Positions 8,841 to 17,771 of a stretch of 47,918 bases of DNA are shown here, piece after piece. How positions within the stretch are numbered: position 1 is the stretch's first letter; every line of letters begins with the position of its first letter. The stretch comes from Pseudomonadota bacterium (GTDB lineage Bacteria; Pseudomonadota; Gammaproteobacteria; Burkholderiales; Sulfuriferulaceae), in assembly GCA_021790515.1 (NCBI GenBank), contig JAJYHV010000065.1:77981-125898 (forward strand), written 5' to 3'. Made by a program: the position numbers and the translations under genes. Under the pieces are notes generated by a model. It was not told where the DNA came from, ran no database searches, and was given only the letters and a program-made list of their open reading frames with translations.

Positions 8841-10685
8841 ATGTGTGGTGTTGTGGGCGCTGTGGCGCAACGGAATGTCGTGCCGATTTTGCTGGAAGGC
8901 TTGCGCCGGCTCGAATACCGCGGTTATGATTCGGCCGGACTCGCCGTGGTGCAGCATGATGCGGCACAGCGAGGTTTGCAGCGCGTGCGCAGCGTTGGCC
9001 GGGTCGGTGTGCTGGCCGAACTGGTCGCGCAGCAGCAGGTGCAGGGAGATTGGGGGATTGCGCATACCCGTTGGGCCACGCATGGAGCGCCGAGCAAGGA
9101 CAATGCCCATCCGCATGCCAGCCACGATTGTATTGCTATCGTACATAATGGCATCATCGAAAATCATGAGGTGTTACGCGCAGGATTGCGGGCGCAAGGC
9201 GAGGTGTTTACCTCCGAAACGGATAGCGAGGTCATTGCGCATCTCGTGTATCGCCAGTATCAGGTGACCAGCGATCTGTTGCGGGCGGTACAGGATACCG
9301 TGGCACTGTTGCAAGGCAGCTTTGCGATTCTGGTCATGGCAACGGATGCGCCCGGTCGTCTGGTGTGCGCCCGTCGCGGCAGCCCGTTGCTGATTGGCGT
9401 AGGGATTGAAGAGCATTTTGTGGCGTCCGATGTGTCGGCACTGTTGCCGGTGACGCAACGGGTCGTGTATCTGGAAGAAGGTGACGTCGCCGACATTGGC
9501 CTGTTGTCGTATCGGGTGTTCGATGCTGCGGGCAACCTGGTCATGCGTCCGGTGAATGTGTCCGAGCAATCGGCGGAAATGAGCGATCTGGGCGCCTACC
9601 GGCATTTCATGCAGAAGGAAATCCATGAGCAACCGCGGGCGTTGGCAGATACCTTGCATGATGTGTTAATGAGCGACCATTTGCCGGCGCAAGCGTTTGG
9701 TCATGACGCGGAGGCGGTTTTTGCCCGGGTCGATGCTGTACGTTTTCTGGCTTGCGGCACCAGTTACCATGCTGCCCTGATCGGCGCGCAGTGGATAGAA
9801 GCGCTGGCCGGCCTGCCGTGTCAGGCGGAAGTGGCCAGCGAGTACCGGTACCGGGATAGTGTGGCCAATCCTCGTGCGCTGGTGGTGACTTTGTCGCAAT
9901 CCGGCGAGACAGCCGATACGTTGGCGGCGCTGAAACATGCGCAGCATCTGGGGCACAACGAGACCTTGAGCATCTGTAATGTCCCGGAATCTTCCCTGGT
10001 GCGCGCATCGGCTTTGCGTTTTTTGACGCGCGCCGGGCCGGAAATCGGGGTGGCATCGACCAAGGCATTTACGGCGCAGTTGGCCGCGTTGTTTCTGTTG
10101 GCGTTGTTGCTGGCGCGCAGTCGTGGCCGTTTGTCGCCGGAGCAGGAGCACGCGCATATTCACGCGTTGCGTGCTTTGCCGAGCGCCGTGGGGCGGGTGT
10201 TGGCGCTGGAGCACGAGGTGGCAGCCTGGGCGCAACGGCTTGCCGATAAGCGTCACGCGCTGTTTCTGGGGCGCGGCATCCATTTTCCGATTGCGCTGGA
10301 AGGGGCGCTGAAACTGAAGGAAATTTCGTATATTCATGCTGAAGCGTATCCGGCCGGGGAATTGAAACACGGGCCGCTGGCGCTGGTTGACCACGACATG
10401 CCAGTGGTGGCGATTGCGCCGGATGATGCGTTGCTCGACAAGTTGCGTTCCAACCTGCAGGAAGTTGCCGCGCGCGGTGGCGAGTTGTACGTGCTGACAG
10501 ACACACAAACCAGCATTTTGTCAGGCAGCCCTGTGCACCACATCCGGATGGATGAACATGCAGGCTGGCTCTCGCCCATTCTGCACGTCATCCCGTTGCA
10601 GATGCTGGCGTATCACGCCGCCTTGCAAAAGGGAACGGACGTTGACAAGCCACGCAACCTGGCCAAATCGGTGACCGTAGAATGA
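8841..10685 (+). CDS. glmS: Glutamine--fructose-6-phosphate aminotransferase (isomerizing)
   Basis: A 614-residue enzyme forming glucosamine-6-phosphate from fructose-6-phosphate and glutamine. Cys2 (MCGVVGAV) is the N-terminal glutaminase nucleophile after Met removal. [12 protein letters not shown] and HTRWATHG belong to the glutaminase domain; two SIS sugar-isomerase domains follow ([18 protein letters not shown]). The C-terminus ends [13 protein letters not shown], the usual sealing tail. The 2-base spacing after glmU leaves no room for a glmS ribozyme. The stop overlaps queD as ATGA. Confidence 0.98.
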   Translation: MCGVVGAVAQRNVVPILLEGLRRLEYRGYDSAGLAVVQHDAAQRGLQRVRSVGRVGVLAELVAQQQVQGDWGIAHTRWATHGAPSKDNAHPHASHDCIAIVHNGIIENHEVLRAGLRAQGEVFTSETDSEVIAHLVYRQYQVTSDLLRAVQDTVALLQGSFAILVMATDAPGRLVCARRGSPLLIGVGIEEHFVASDVSALLPVTQRVVYLEEGDVADIGLLSYRVFDAAGNLVMRPVNVSEQSAEMSDLGAYRHFMQKEIHEQPRALADTLHDVLMSDHLPAQAFGHDAEAVFARVDAVRFLACGTSYHAALIGAQWIEALAGLPCQAEVASEYRYRDSVANPRALVVTLSQSGETADTLAALKHAQHLGHNETLSICNVPESSLVRASALRFLTRAGPEIGVASTKAFTAQLAALFLLALLLARSRGRLSPEQEHAHIHALRALPSAVGRVLALEHEVAAWAQRLADKRHALFLGRGIHFPIALEGALKLKEISYIHAEAYPAGELKHGPLALVDHDMPVVAIAPDDALLDKLRSNLQEVAARGGELYVLTDTQTSILSGSPVHHIRMDEHAGWLSPILHVIPLQMLAYHAALQKGTDVDKPRNLAKSVTVE

Positions 10686-11122
10686 GCATCGATATGCGTG
10701 CGGTGACGGTGAGCGCCACGCGTTACCACGACATCAGTTGCGGGCACGTCGTGTTCGGTCACGAAAGCAAGTGCCAGCATTTGCACGGACACAATTATCG
10801 GGTGCATTTTGAGGTCACGGGTGAGCGTGACGCCATCGGGCGGGTGCTGGATTTCGGCGTCATCAAGCACAGATTGTGTCTCTGGCTGGAAGCAGAATGG
10901 GACCACCGCTTTCTGGTCTGGCAGAAACATCCGCTGGCGGCAGGCTTGCAGGCGATTGACCCGGCGGGTGTGCTGCTCTTGCCGTTCAATCCCACGGCGG
11001 AAAACATGGCGCGCTATCTGCTGGAAATCGTGGGGCCCGCGCAGCTTGCCGGTTTGTCGGTGACCTTGGCTCGGGTCGTCGTGGAGGAAACGGCCAAGTG
11101 TTCGGCTGAAGCGCGGCTCTAA
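10682..11122 (+). CDS. queD: 6-carboxy-5,6,7,8-tetrahydropterin synthase / PTPS family protein
   Basis: A 146-residue member of the 6-pyruvoyl-tetrahydropterin synthase family. The zinc-binding histidines and catalytic cysteine are visible in [20 protein letters not shown], which contains the CxxxHGH motif of QueD. WDHRFL and the C-terminal VVEET (glutamate) are also family features. QueD makes CPH4, an early intermediate of queuosine and other deazapurines. The start overlaps the glmS stop as ATGA, so it is translated from the glm transcript, an unusual partner. No other queuosine gene is in the window, so a related pterin role cannot be excluded. Confidence 0.85.
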   Translation: MSIDMRAVTVSATRYHDISCGHVVFGHESKCQHLHGHNYRVHFEVTGERDAIGRVLDFGVIKHRLCLWLEAEWDHRFLVWQKHPLAAGLQAIDPAGVLLLPFNPTAENMARYLLEIVGPAQLAGLSVTLARVVVEETAKCSAEARL

Positions 11123-11410
11123 GGAAGCGCTGATTTAACCGGTTGGCATTTCTTTGGCGCCAGGTCCATGGAAACGCCGACGCGCTATGGTGCGCCCAGA
11201 ACAGCGCCGTCGTTCGGCGTGACCGAGACATCTTCGATAAAACAGGCTGGATCGGTTTCGCCGATTTTTGCGCAATCCGGTCGCCTTGCCGGTTGACGCG
11301 CATGCGGGCAACATCGGACATATCCACTTCTTGAACTTTTCCCGATCGACCAAACCCATCGGTCTCGAAGCCGGACGCATCAATACTCCCCCTTAAGGAA
11401 ACGCTGATTT
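11121..11410. repeat. Pair of direct copies of a 17-base motif bracketing about 273 bases
   Basis: AAGGAAGCGCTGATTTA occurs right at the queD stop (from 11121) and AAGGAAACGCTGATTTA recurs in the same orientation from about 11394, one mismatch apart. The motif resembles insertion-sequence ends, but I see no inverted partner and no transposase. The DNA between them has short overlapping minus-strand reading frames that I cannot assign. It may be a decayed element at the left edge of the secretion block. Confidence 0.5.
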
Positions 11411-11473
11411 ATCCCGCCATGAGGAGCAAAGCGGATTAAAGCGGGCGCATCGCGCCAACACATCAAGTTTCTG

Positions 11474-11502
11474 TTGATACTAATTGACAACGGTGATAAT
11501 AT
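11474..11502 (+). promoter_or_regulatory. Candidate promoter of the type IV secretion block
   Basis: TTGATA (11474-11479), a 17-base spacer and TAATAT (11497-11502), in an AT-rich stretch about 190 bases before the first secretion gene. Apart from the repeat above, the rest of 11123-11694 holds no gene that I can support. Confidence 0.45.
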
Positions 11503-11694
11503 GCCGCAAGCATCGTTAATTAATAATCGAAATGATGACGTTTTTCAGTAAAAAATTTATTGATATCATGATTTTTTCAAGTCATTTGAAACAGTTTTCA
11601 CGCCTGTCGGCGAAAGTGGCGGGTGATGGTGGCGTTGTTTTGTTTTGGATGCTGCGGGTTTGGTGGCGTGAAAATCGCAAAGCGAGATCATCAC

Positions 11695-12138
11695 ATGACG
11701 GGCAAAATGATAGGGTTGATCGTGGTGGTGTGGTTATGGTTCGTGCCGCAGGTCAAAGCCGATTGCTGGGGCGAGGCGGAAGCGCATTACGGGGTATCAC
11801 GGTTTTTATTGTTGGCGATGGCGCGACATGAATCGGGGCTCAATCCGGGCGCAATCAATCGCAACAACGATGGTTCGTGGGATGTGGGCTTGATGCAGAT
11901 TAACACCAGTTGGTTGCCGGTATTGAAAACGTACGGTGTTGGATTGGCCGATTTGCGCGATCCTTGTGTGAATTTGCAGGTTGGTGCGTGGATACTGGCC
12001 AACAATTTTCGCCGGTATGGCAAAAACTGGCGCGCTGTAGGGGCGTATAACGCCAGAACGGAATGGAAGCGGCAGCATTATGCCCGGCAGGTGTCGGTAC
12101 AGTTCAGGCGCATTGCGCAGGAGTATGGCATTGAATGA
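11695..12138 (+). CDS. VirB1/IagB-like lytic transglycosylase
   Basis: A 147-residue protein with a signal peptide (cleavage likely after VKA near residue 22) and a soluble lytic transglycosylase (SLT) domain. The catalytic glutamate is in MARHESGLNPGAIN; the family motif GLMQINTSWLP and YNAR near the end are clear. Such enzymes open peptidoglycan for the assembly of type III or IV secretion machines or pili. I chose the ATG at 11695 because it begins the signal peptide; a longer reading from 11623 adds an unlikely N-terminus. It is the first gene of the secretion block and overlaps trbB. Confidence 0.88.
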   Translation: MTGKMIGLIVVVWLWFVPQVKADCWGEAEAHYGVSRFLLLAMARHESGLNPGAINRNNDGSWDVGLMQINTSWLPVLKTYGVGLADLRDPCVNLQVGAWILANNFRRYGKNWRAVGAYNARTEWKRQHYARQVSVQFRRIAQEYGIE

Positions 12139-13195
12139 TGATCGACCGGAACAGGACGGCAAAGGGAAAAAGGCGCTCGATGTGCTCCGCGGCGCCATGC
12201 GTCCAATCCTGCCCTATCTGGATGATGAGAGCGTGCAGGAAATCATGATTAATCAACCGGATGACATCTGGATCGAATCGCGTGGCAGCATGCGCCGGGT
12301 AACCGAAACCCTGCAGCCGATCGCCGTGGAAATGGCCATTCGTGCGCTCGCGTCGAGCAATGATAAAAAACAGACGCCCATCATGGACGCTCGCCTGCCG
12401 GGGGTTCGGGTAGCAGCAGTCATGTATCCGATAGCCATTCATGGTCACGCCATGAGCATCCGCAAACATGCGGCACGCCAACTGACGCTGGATGATTACG
12501 TCCAGTCCGGTGCATTTTCAGTCATGGATGTCGCCGAACAACAGGCATGGCTGGCACCCCAGGAACGGCGCCCGAATGCTGACCTTGTCCGGCAGGGCGC
12601 CGATGGTTTGCGCGAGTTCCTGTTGTGGGCGGTATCCAGTCGGCAAAATCTGCTGATTTCCGGTGGCACCAGTTCCGGCAAAACCACATTCACCAATGCC
12701 TTGCTGGCAGTCATGCCGGCGACACATCGTGTCATCACGATAGAAGATACGGCCGAATTGAAGCTCAGCGCGCCCAACCGGGTATCGTTCGAGGCCAACC
12801 GGGAGCTGGATGTCGATATCCGTGCGCTGGTTCGGGTGTGCTTGCGTTTTCGACCTGATCGCATCGTGGTGGGCGAGATTCGAGGCGCCGAGGCATACGA
12901 CCTGGTGGATTCGCTCAACACCGGACATTCCGGCGGGGTCACGACCATTCACGCCGATACGGCAGAATCGGCGCTCGATCGATTGGAAAACCTGATGCGC
13001 ATGTCGCCGGAGGCGGCCAATTTCCCGCAGGCGGCGATGGCGCGCCAGATAGCACAGACGTTTCGTTTCGTCATTCAGGCCGCCAACCTGAGGGGCAAGC
13101 GTGGCCCGGTCCGGGTGGTGGAAGTTCTGGGATATGAAGCAGGGCGGTATCAGTTTCGGGAAGTGTTTTCCCGATTGCCGGGCATGCCGGCGTAG
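12125..13195 (+). CDS. trbB: TrbB/VirB11-type secretion ATPase
   Basis: About 356 residues; a hexameric cytoplasmic ATPase that drives type IV secretion or pilus assembly. It shows Walker A GGTSSGKTT (about residues 180-188), the Asp box ITIEDTAEL, Walker B IVVGEIRG and the His box GHSGGVTTIHA. The start is uncertain: the ATG at 12125 is only 1 base from AGGAG (12119-12123), while a TTG at 12131 is ideally spaced. It overlaps the transglycosylase gene. Length and motifs are intact, so the gene looks functional. Confidence 0.92.
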   Translation: MALNDDRPEQDGKGKKALDVLRGAMRPILPYLDDESVQEIMINQPDDIWIESRGSMRRVTETLQPIAVEMAIRALASSNDKKQTPIMDARLPGVRVAAVMYPIAIHGHAMSIRKHAARQLTLDDYVQSGAFSVMDVAEQQAWLAPQERRPNADLVRQGADGLREFLLWAVSSRQNLLISGGTSSGKTTFTNALLAVMPATHRVITIEDTAELKLSAPNRVSFEANRELDVDIRALVRVCLRFRPDRIVVGEIRGAEAYDLVDSLNTGHSGGVTTIHADTAESALDRLENLMRMSPEAANFPQAAMARQIAQTFRFVIQAANLRGKRGPVRVVEVLGYEAGRYQFREVFSRLPGMPA

Positions 13196-13271
13196 GCGCA
13201 CCAGCAGCAGGCGCATTCGGTATATGAATTTGCTGTGAAACTCGAAAAATCTTGAAGGAAAGGTATGAATT

Positions 13272-13544
13272 ATGGGTACTGGCGCTGTCACTAACATGCT
13301 GTTTCAACCATTTTGTTACATATTGCAAACGTTTTTTGTCAGTCCGCAAATGATCGGCCTCATCGTGGCCATTACGTTGGCAGTCGGGGTGATTGCCTGG
13401 CTGACCGATCTGGGTGGGCGCGGGTTTCCGGTCATGACCTTCCTGGTCATCGCCATCGGTGCCGGCATGCTGCTTGGCATCCCGGCCATCATGTCCGGCA
13501 TGGGTGTTGCCCTGCCGGCCGGCTGCCTTCCTGCCGGCGCGTGA
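13272..13544 (+). CDS. trbC: TrbC/VirB2-like pilin subunit
   Basis: A 90-residue hydrophobic protein with two predicted membrane helices (about residues 27-44 and 53-74) joined by the short LTDLGGRGFP loop, the plan of VirB2/TrbC pilins. It lies between trbB and trbD, where a pilin gene is expected. A classical cleavable signal peptide is not obvious, although the first 20 residues are fairly hydrophobic. AAGGAAAGG lies 8 bases upstream. Identity rests on size, topology and position. Confidence 0.7.
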   Translation: MGTGAVTNMLFQPFCYILQTFFVSPQMIGLIVAITLAVGVIAWLTDLGGRGFPVMTFLVIAIGAGMLLGIPAIMSGMGVALPAGCLPAGA

Positions 13545-13562
13545 TTGCCGCGTTGATCGGCG

Positions 13563-13886
13563 ATGGCGCGCCTTGCCGTACGCAGCACCCGGGTGGCGAC
13601 ACGATTGTCGGAAACCAAAATACTGGCGGGTGGCGAGTTCAAGCTCGTCATCGCTAATGCCGTGTTCGGGTTTCTGGCCATTGCGTTGCTGCACATCTGG
13701 CAGTACCTTGTCGTGGTGGTGATCTTGCACCTGTTGTTGGTTCTGGTAGCCAAAGCCGACCCGAAGGCGCGCGAGATTTATCTCGAATACGCCAAGCAGG
13801 GCGATTGTTATACCCCTTGGCCGCAAACCCGTCGTCAATCATTCAACCGTCGCCCGTTGGGCTTTGGCCGCGACCAGGAGATATGA
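13563..13886 (+). CDS. trbD: TrbD/VirB3-like inner-membrane protein
   Basis: A 107-residue protein with a hydrophobic pair of helices (about residues 27-62) followed by a conserved-looking tail ADPKAREIYLEYAKQGDCYTPWP, matching the VirB3/TrbD plan. VirB3 proteins work with the VirB4 ATPase in the inner-membrane complex. It starts 18 bases after trbC and ends just before trbE. Confidence 0.78.
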   Translation: MARLAVRSTRVATRLSETKILAGGEFKLVIANAVFGFLAIALLHIWQYLVVVVILHLLLVLVAKADPKAREIYLEYAKQGDCYTPWPQTRRQSFNRRPLGFGRDQEI

Positions 13887-13887
13887 C

Positions 13888-16347
13888 ATGAGCGAGCCGT
13901 CCTGGCGCGGGTTTTCCGAGTTGCTACCCTGGATGTTTACCTTTGGTCAAGATGACGTGGTGGTCAACAAGGACGGCGGCCTGTCTGCGGTGTTTGAACT
14001 GAATGGCATTGATGTCGATGGCGCGGTGTCTGCCGAAGTGGGTTATTGTTTGCAGGCATTGGACAATGCTTATGAACTATTCAAGGATAGTCCGTGTATT
14101 TTTACCTGGCTGGTACATCGGCGGCGGGTGACTTATTATCCGGAAGGGCGGTTTCCCGATCCATGGTCGGCCAGAATTGACGAGGAGCGGCGCAGGCAGT
14201 TTGCTTCCGGTCGCCATTACATCAACCGGCATTATCTGGCAGTAACATTGGTGGCGGACAAAGGCCTGGGTAACGTGTCCTCCCGCATGGCGTTCTATCT
14301 TGGACAAGGACTGGGTGTACTGCCCGCGTTATTGCGTACAGGATTGTCCTATTTGCGCGGTAGTGATGCCTTTGTATATTCGGCGCAGGAATTGACCGCC
14401 AGAACAGACATTTTCCAGACGCTGCTGACGCGTTTTGTCGAACGATTGGCGGGCATCGGACTGTACCGGGTGGAGGGTGACGCATTGCGCGGATTTTTGC
14501 GCCGTTGCGTCAATCCGCAGTCAACACAGGAAGAGTTGGTGGCCATGCCCTTTCTGGACACCCATGTGCCGGATGTTGAACTGGTGGTGGAGCAAGACCG
14601 GTTACGTTTTGGTGAAAATTGCGTGGTGACCGGCATGTCATTGAAAGAACCGCCACGGGTGACCAGACAGGGGTTGTTCGAGCACATGCTGGCCCTTGAT
14701 GGCGAGCTGGTGTTTTCGCAGAATTTTCGTTTTGCCGCCAAGAAGGAAGTCATGCAGTATTTGGTGAGCGTGCGGCAGTACAACGATTTGCTCAAATACT
14801 CGCCCATGACCTGGGTGTACCTGTCGATGAACAAAAACGCCGACGCTCGCGCGAATGATGCCCGGCTGGAAGCGGCGGAGTCAGCCCATGTCGAGAGCAA
14901 TCGTGTTGAAATGAACAGCGCCTATTATGGCTGGTATGGCGCACAGGTGATGGCAATCGGGCAGACAGAAGCGGAGGCAGAGCGGGTGCTGGCAGCCATG
15001 GCCGGCGCACTGGAAGTCAATAATTTCACCACGATTCGTGAGCGCTTGCATCTGTTGTCAGCCTTTGCCGGCGGGATTCCCGGCATGGTCAGCATGCAGA
15101 AACGCTGGTTCATGCTGGAACTGGCGTCGTTATCCGATTTGTCGCCTGTCCGTACGATTGACCCCGGTCGCCTGGTCAATGACTATCTTTCCGAACAGCG
15201 TGGCGTGGTGACGCCGGCACTGATGTTGTTCGATACGGAATACAACACCCCGTATTATTTCAATTTGCATGTCGGTGATCTGGGGCATGCGTTGGTGGTC
15301 GGTCCTTCGCGTTCCGGCAAATCGACCGGTATGAATATCCTGATTGCCCAATTCAGAAAATACCAACCGTGCCGGATCATCATTTTTGACAAAGATCGCT
15401 CTTGCCGGATTGCGACCTTGATGATGGGCGGCGAGCACATCGATATTGCTGACCGGACACGCAGCCGCTGGAACCCGTTGAGCCTGCTCGGCGATGCTTC
15501 TGCGCTGGAATGGCTGGCTTCATGGATAGAGGGACTCATTTCTTACCGGGGATACCGTTATGGTGCCGACGATGTAAAGGATGTGTGGCGCGCCTTGCAG
15601 GGGTTGGCTGCGCAGGACGCTGCGCATTGGACCTTGGGGCATCTGCACGCCATCTTGTCGCCGGCGCTGCAAAACGAGCTTGACGCCTGGGTCGGCAATG
15701 GCGCGTTGGCACATTATTTCGATAACCGCGAAGATACTTTTTCCATCTCCGATTTCAGCTGTATCGAAATGGGAGAGATTTTGCAAAAACAGCACGTAGC
15801 TCGCGCATTTATGGACTATGCATTTTTTCGCATCTATAAATTGTTGCGCAATAACAGTCGTGGCGTGGTGCCGACACTGATTTATATCGAAGAGTGTTGG
15901 TTCATGCTGGAAAACCCGTACTTTGAACAGAAAATTCGTGACTGGACCAAAACCTTCGCCAAACTGGTGGCGCAACTGGTGATGGCAACCCAGTCACTGG
16001 AAGACATTGCCGAATCGCGCGTGTTTTCCAGTTTGCGTGACAACATCCAGACCCGGATTTATTTGCCGAACAGCAACGCGGCTTCGCCATTGATGTTGCC
16101 CTTGTATACCGAGCAGTTCGGCCTGCATGCGGATCAGGTGGCACAGATTGCCAATGGAACGCCCAAACAGGATTATTTCATCCAGCAGCCAGACATATTT
16201 CGTCGCGCCATCATGCGCATTGACCCGTTGAGCCTCGCCGTGGTGCGTTCGGATTCGTTGGCACAGGCCGTGTTTCAGCGTCATTACACGTCTGGCGCTG
16301 AAAACTGGCGGGAAAACTACGTGCAGGAATTGTTGCGACCACATTGA
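13888..16347 (+). CDS. trbE: TrbE/VirB4-type secretion ATPase
   Basis: About 819 residues, normal for CagE/TrbE/VirB4 ATPases, the largest energy component of type IV secretion. Walker A is GPSRSGKST (about residues 472-480), Walker B is the LIYIEECWF region (~664), and KLVAQLVMATQSLEDI is the typical motif after it. The N-terminal half is the VirB4 domain that contacts VirB3 and the membrane. I used the ATG at 13888 because CAGGAG sits 7 bases upstream. The gene is full length with no frameshift, so the block is not simply decayed. Confidence 0.94.
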   Translation: MSEPSWRGFSELLPWMFTFGQDDVVVNKDGGLSAVFELNGIDVDGAVSAEVGYCLQALDNAYELFKDSPCIFTWLVHRRRVTYYPEGRFPDPWSARIDEERRRQFASGRHYINRHYLAVTLVADKGLGNVSSRMAFYLGQGLGVLPALLRTGLSYLRGSDAFVYSAQELTARTDIFQTLLTRFVERLAGIGLYRVEGDALRGFLRRCVNPQSTQEELVAMPFLDTHVPDVELVVEQDRLRFGENCVVTGMSLKEPPRVTRQGLFEHMLALDGELVFSQNFRFAAKKEVMQYLVSVRQYNDLLKYSPMTWVYLSMNKNADARANDARLEAAESAHVESNRVEMNSAYYGWYGAQVMAIGQTEAEAERVLAAMAGALEVNNFTTIRERLHLLSAFAGGIPGMVSMQKRWFMLELASLSDLSPVRTIDPGRLVNDYLSEQRGVVTPALMLFDTEYNTPYYFNLHVGDLGHALVVGPSRSGKSTGMNILIAQFRKYQPCRIIIFDKDRSCRIATLMMGGEHIDIADRTRSRWNPLSLLGDASALEWLASWIEGLISYRGYRYGADDVKDVWRALQGLAAQDAAHWTLGHLHAILSPALQNELDAWVGNGALAHYFDNREDTFSISDFSCIEMGEILQKQHVARAFMDYAFFRIYKLLRNNSRGVVPTLIYIEECWFMLENPYFEQKIRDWTKTFAKLVAQLVMATQSLEDIAESRVFSSLRDNIQTRIYLPNSNAASPLMLPLYTEQFGLHADQVAQIANGTPKQDYFIQQPDIFRRAIMRIDPLSLAVVRSDSLAQAVFQRHYTSGAENWRENYVQELLRPH

Positions 16348-16364
16348 GCACAAGGAGATTGAGC

Positions 16365-17255
16365 ATGGACATGAGCAGGATACCGCCACGGCACAGCAAG
16401 CCGTTCGTCGTGCTGAATGGCGGAACACAAAAGCCGGCCCGCCGTCGGAAAAGCCTGGCACGCCTGGTCGGAATGGCCGGATTGCTGAGCCTGATCTGGG
16501 CGCCGGCCAGCCGTGCTGATTTTTGGGGCGACTTTTGGACGTACATGAATTATCTGGAGTTGGTTACCAGTTACGTGCAGGAGGCTGAAACTGCAGTCAA
16601 TACCCAAATGGCGCAGGCGCAGGGTTATGTCTACCAGTTACAGAACCTGCAGAATGCGCCGGCGGCTGATCTGGCGCAGGTCATCGCGCCCTATCAGCAG
16701 GCCATCAGCAATTACGGGCAGTTCCTGTCGGCCGCACAGAGCCTGCAGGCGGTGATCGGCCAGAACGAACAAATGCTGACCCAGCGTGGTGCGGAAATAC
16801 AGACCCTGACCAATGGCGATGCGACCCAGTACTGGCAGATGGAGGCGCAACTGGCGCAGCAGCAAGGAGGCATTCATCAGGCGGCCTTGCAGCGGGATCA
16901 GGCTTCTCTGCAGGACCTTGCCAGCAAGGCGAACGCCTTGCAGAATGCTGCGAATAATTTGCCCAGTACCGGCACAGTGGCCGGTCTGGACAAGCTGAAC
17001 ACCACGCTGACGACGGTGGCTGAGGAAGCGCTTAACCTGAACCGTCAGATGGCTCAGGCTGATCTGGATCGCAATGCTGCTGCGACCTTGACCCAGCAAT
17101 CCCTGCAAAACCAGGCGCAGGCGAACAATGCCGTGTCAGCGCAGGATGCTCTGGATGCTACGGCGGCCATCCAGAGCCTGCAGGAACAGATCAACACGCC
17201 ATCCGGATATAACCAGCAACAGATCGAACAGAACGCATGGGCAACCGGTCCGTGA
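16365..17255 (+). CDS. trbJ: TrbJ-like (VirB5-type) periplasmic protein
   Basis: About 296 residues: a long N-terminal basic stretch, a signal or anchor helix near residues 37-54, then a mature region very rich in Gln, Ala and Asn with long predicted helices. FWTYMNYLELVTSYVQEAETAVN resembles the start of mature TrbJ proteins. TrbJ/VirB5 proteins are thought to be minor pilus components. AAGGAGA (16353-16359) precedes the ATG at 16365. Its place between trbE and trbL supports the call. Confidence 0.75.
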   Translation: MDMSRIPPRHSKPFVVLNGGTQKPARRRKSLARLVGMAGLLSLIWAPASRADFWGDFWTYMNYLELVTSYVQEAETAVNTQMAQAQGYVYQLQNLQNAPAADLAQVIAPYQQAISNYGQFLSAAQSLQAVIGQNEQMLTQRGAEIQTLTNGDATQYWQMEAQLAQQQGGIHQAALQRDQASLQDLASKANALQNAANNLPSTGTVAGLDKLNTTLTTVAEEALNLNRQMAQADLDRNAAATLTQQSLQNQAQANNAVSAQDALDATAAIQSLQEQINTPSGYNQQQIEQNAWATGP

Positions 17256-17407
17256 TCGGTGGACGTGCGTGCAGGCTTGCAAAAAACATCGATGAATACT
17301 TGTCGGCGCGACAAGAAGGGCGAGGAAAGGTGAACCCTAAAAAAGGCTTGAAAAAAGGCATGCCGTTATGCCATTCCGTTGGAGAGACGCATGAGGCGGG
17401 AAATTCC

Positions 17408-17497
17408 ATGAAAACCCTGCAACAGGAGGCGAGCATCCCGCCGAGTCATGATTGGCGGCAGATTGGGCGGCAGAAGGTCTGGGAGGGGCACCGCTGA
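17408..17497 (+). CDS. Very small ORF at the trbK position
   Basis: A possible 29-residue peptide starting MKTLQQEASIPPSHDW, preceded by GAGGCGGG and overlapping the next start as TGATG. In trb clusters the small trbK gene lies at this place, but this ORF has no lipobox and no recognised family. The rest of the 17256-17496 gap shows nothing I can name. Confidence 0.3.
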   Translation: MKTLQQEASIPPSHDWRQIGRQKVWEGHR

Positions 17498-17757
17498 TGT
17501 TGATGGTATTGCCTTTGGCGCTCTGGTGGGCGGCGGATGAAGACCGGTTTTGCCTGTTGCGGCAATTGGTAAGTTATCGAAATCTGGATGAGGAACAAAG
17601 GCCGCATTACCGCGTACCGCGCAAGCTGAGGCGCCGCCTGCGCTCCCGGTTGGCGCTGGCGTTGGTCATGGCGGCGATCGACAAGCCGGCGCAGTTTTTC
17701 TGGCTGATGTTGAGCGGGTTCTGGTTGTTGATTGTTTTTCTGAGTCGGATTCGCTGA
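17497..17757 (+). CDS. Small membrane protein between trbJ and trbL
   Basis: An 86-residue protein not assigned to a family. It has a hydrophobic N-terminus (MLMVLPLALWWAA), a basic middle (HYRVPRKLRRRLRSRL) and a strongly hydrophobic C-terminal helix. Start is the ATG overlapping the upstream stop, with GGGAGGGG 8 bases before it. By position it may replace TrbK (entry exclusion), but its topology differs from the TrbK lipoproteins, so this is only a guess. Confidence 0.6.
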   Translation: MLMVLPLALWWAADEDRFCLLRQLVSYRNLDEEQRPHYRVPRKLRRRLRSRLALALVMAAIDKPAQFFWLMLSGFWLLIVFLSRIR

Positions 17758-17771
17758 AAGGCAGGTGCGCC

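Noticed and set aside
7843-8967. A 374-codon minus-strand ORF across glmU
   Set aside because: It lies antisense to glmU, whose motifs are complete; its translation shows no family features and is rich in Arg/His/Gln as expected of a shadow frame.
11135-11383. Minus-strand ORFs between queD and the secretion block
   Set aside because: Several short overlapping frames, none with a convincing start or family; treated as non-coding or decayed DNA.
13071-13838. A 255-codon minus-strand ORF across trbB-trbC-trbD
   Set aside because: Antisense to three genes whose order and features fit the trb cluster; no family features in the antisense frame.
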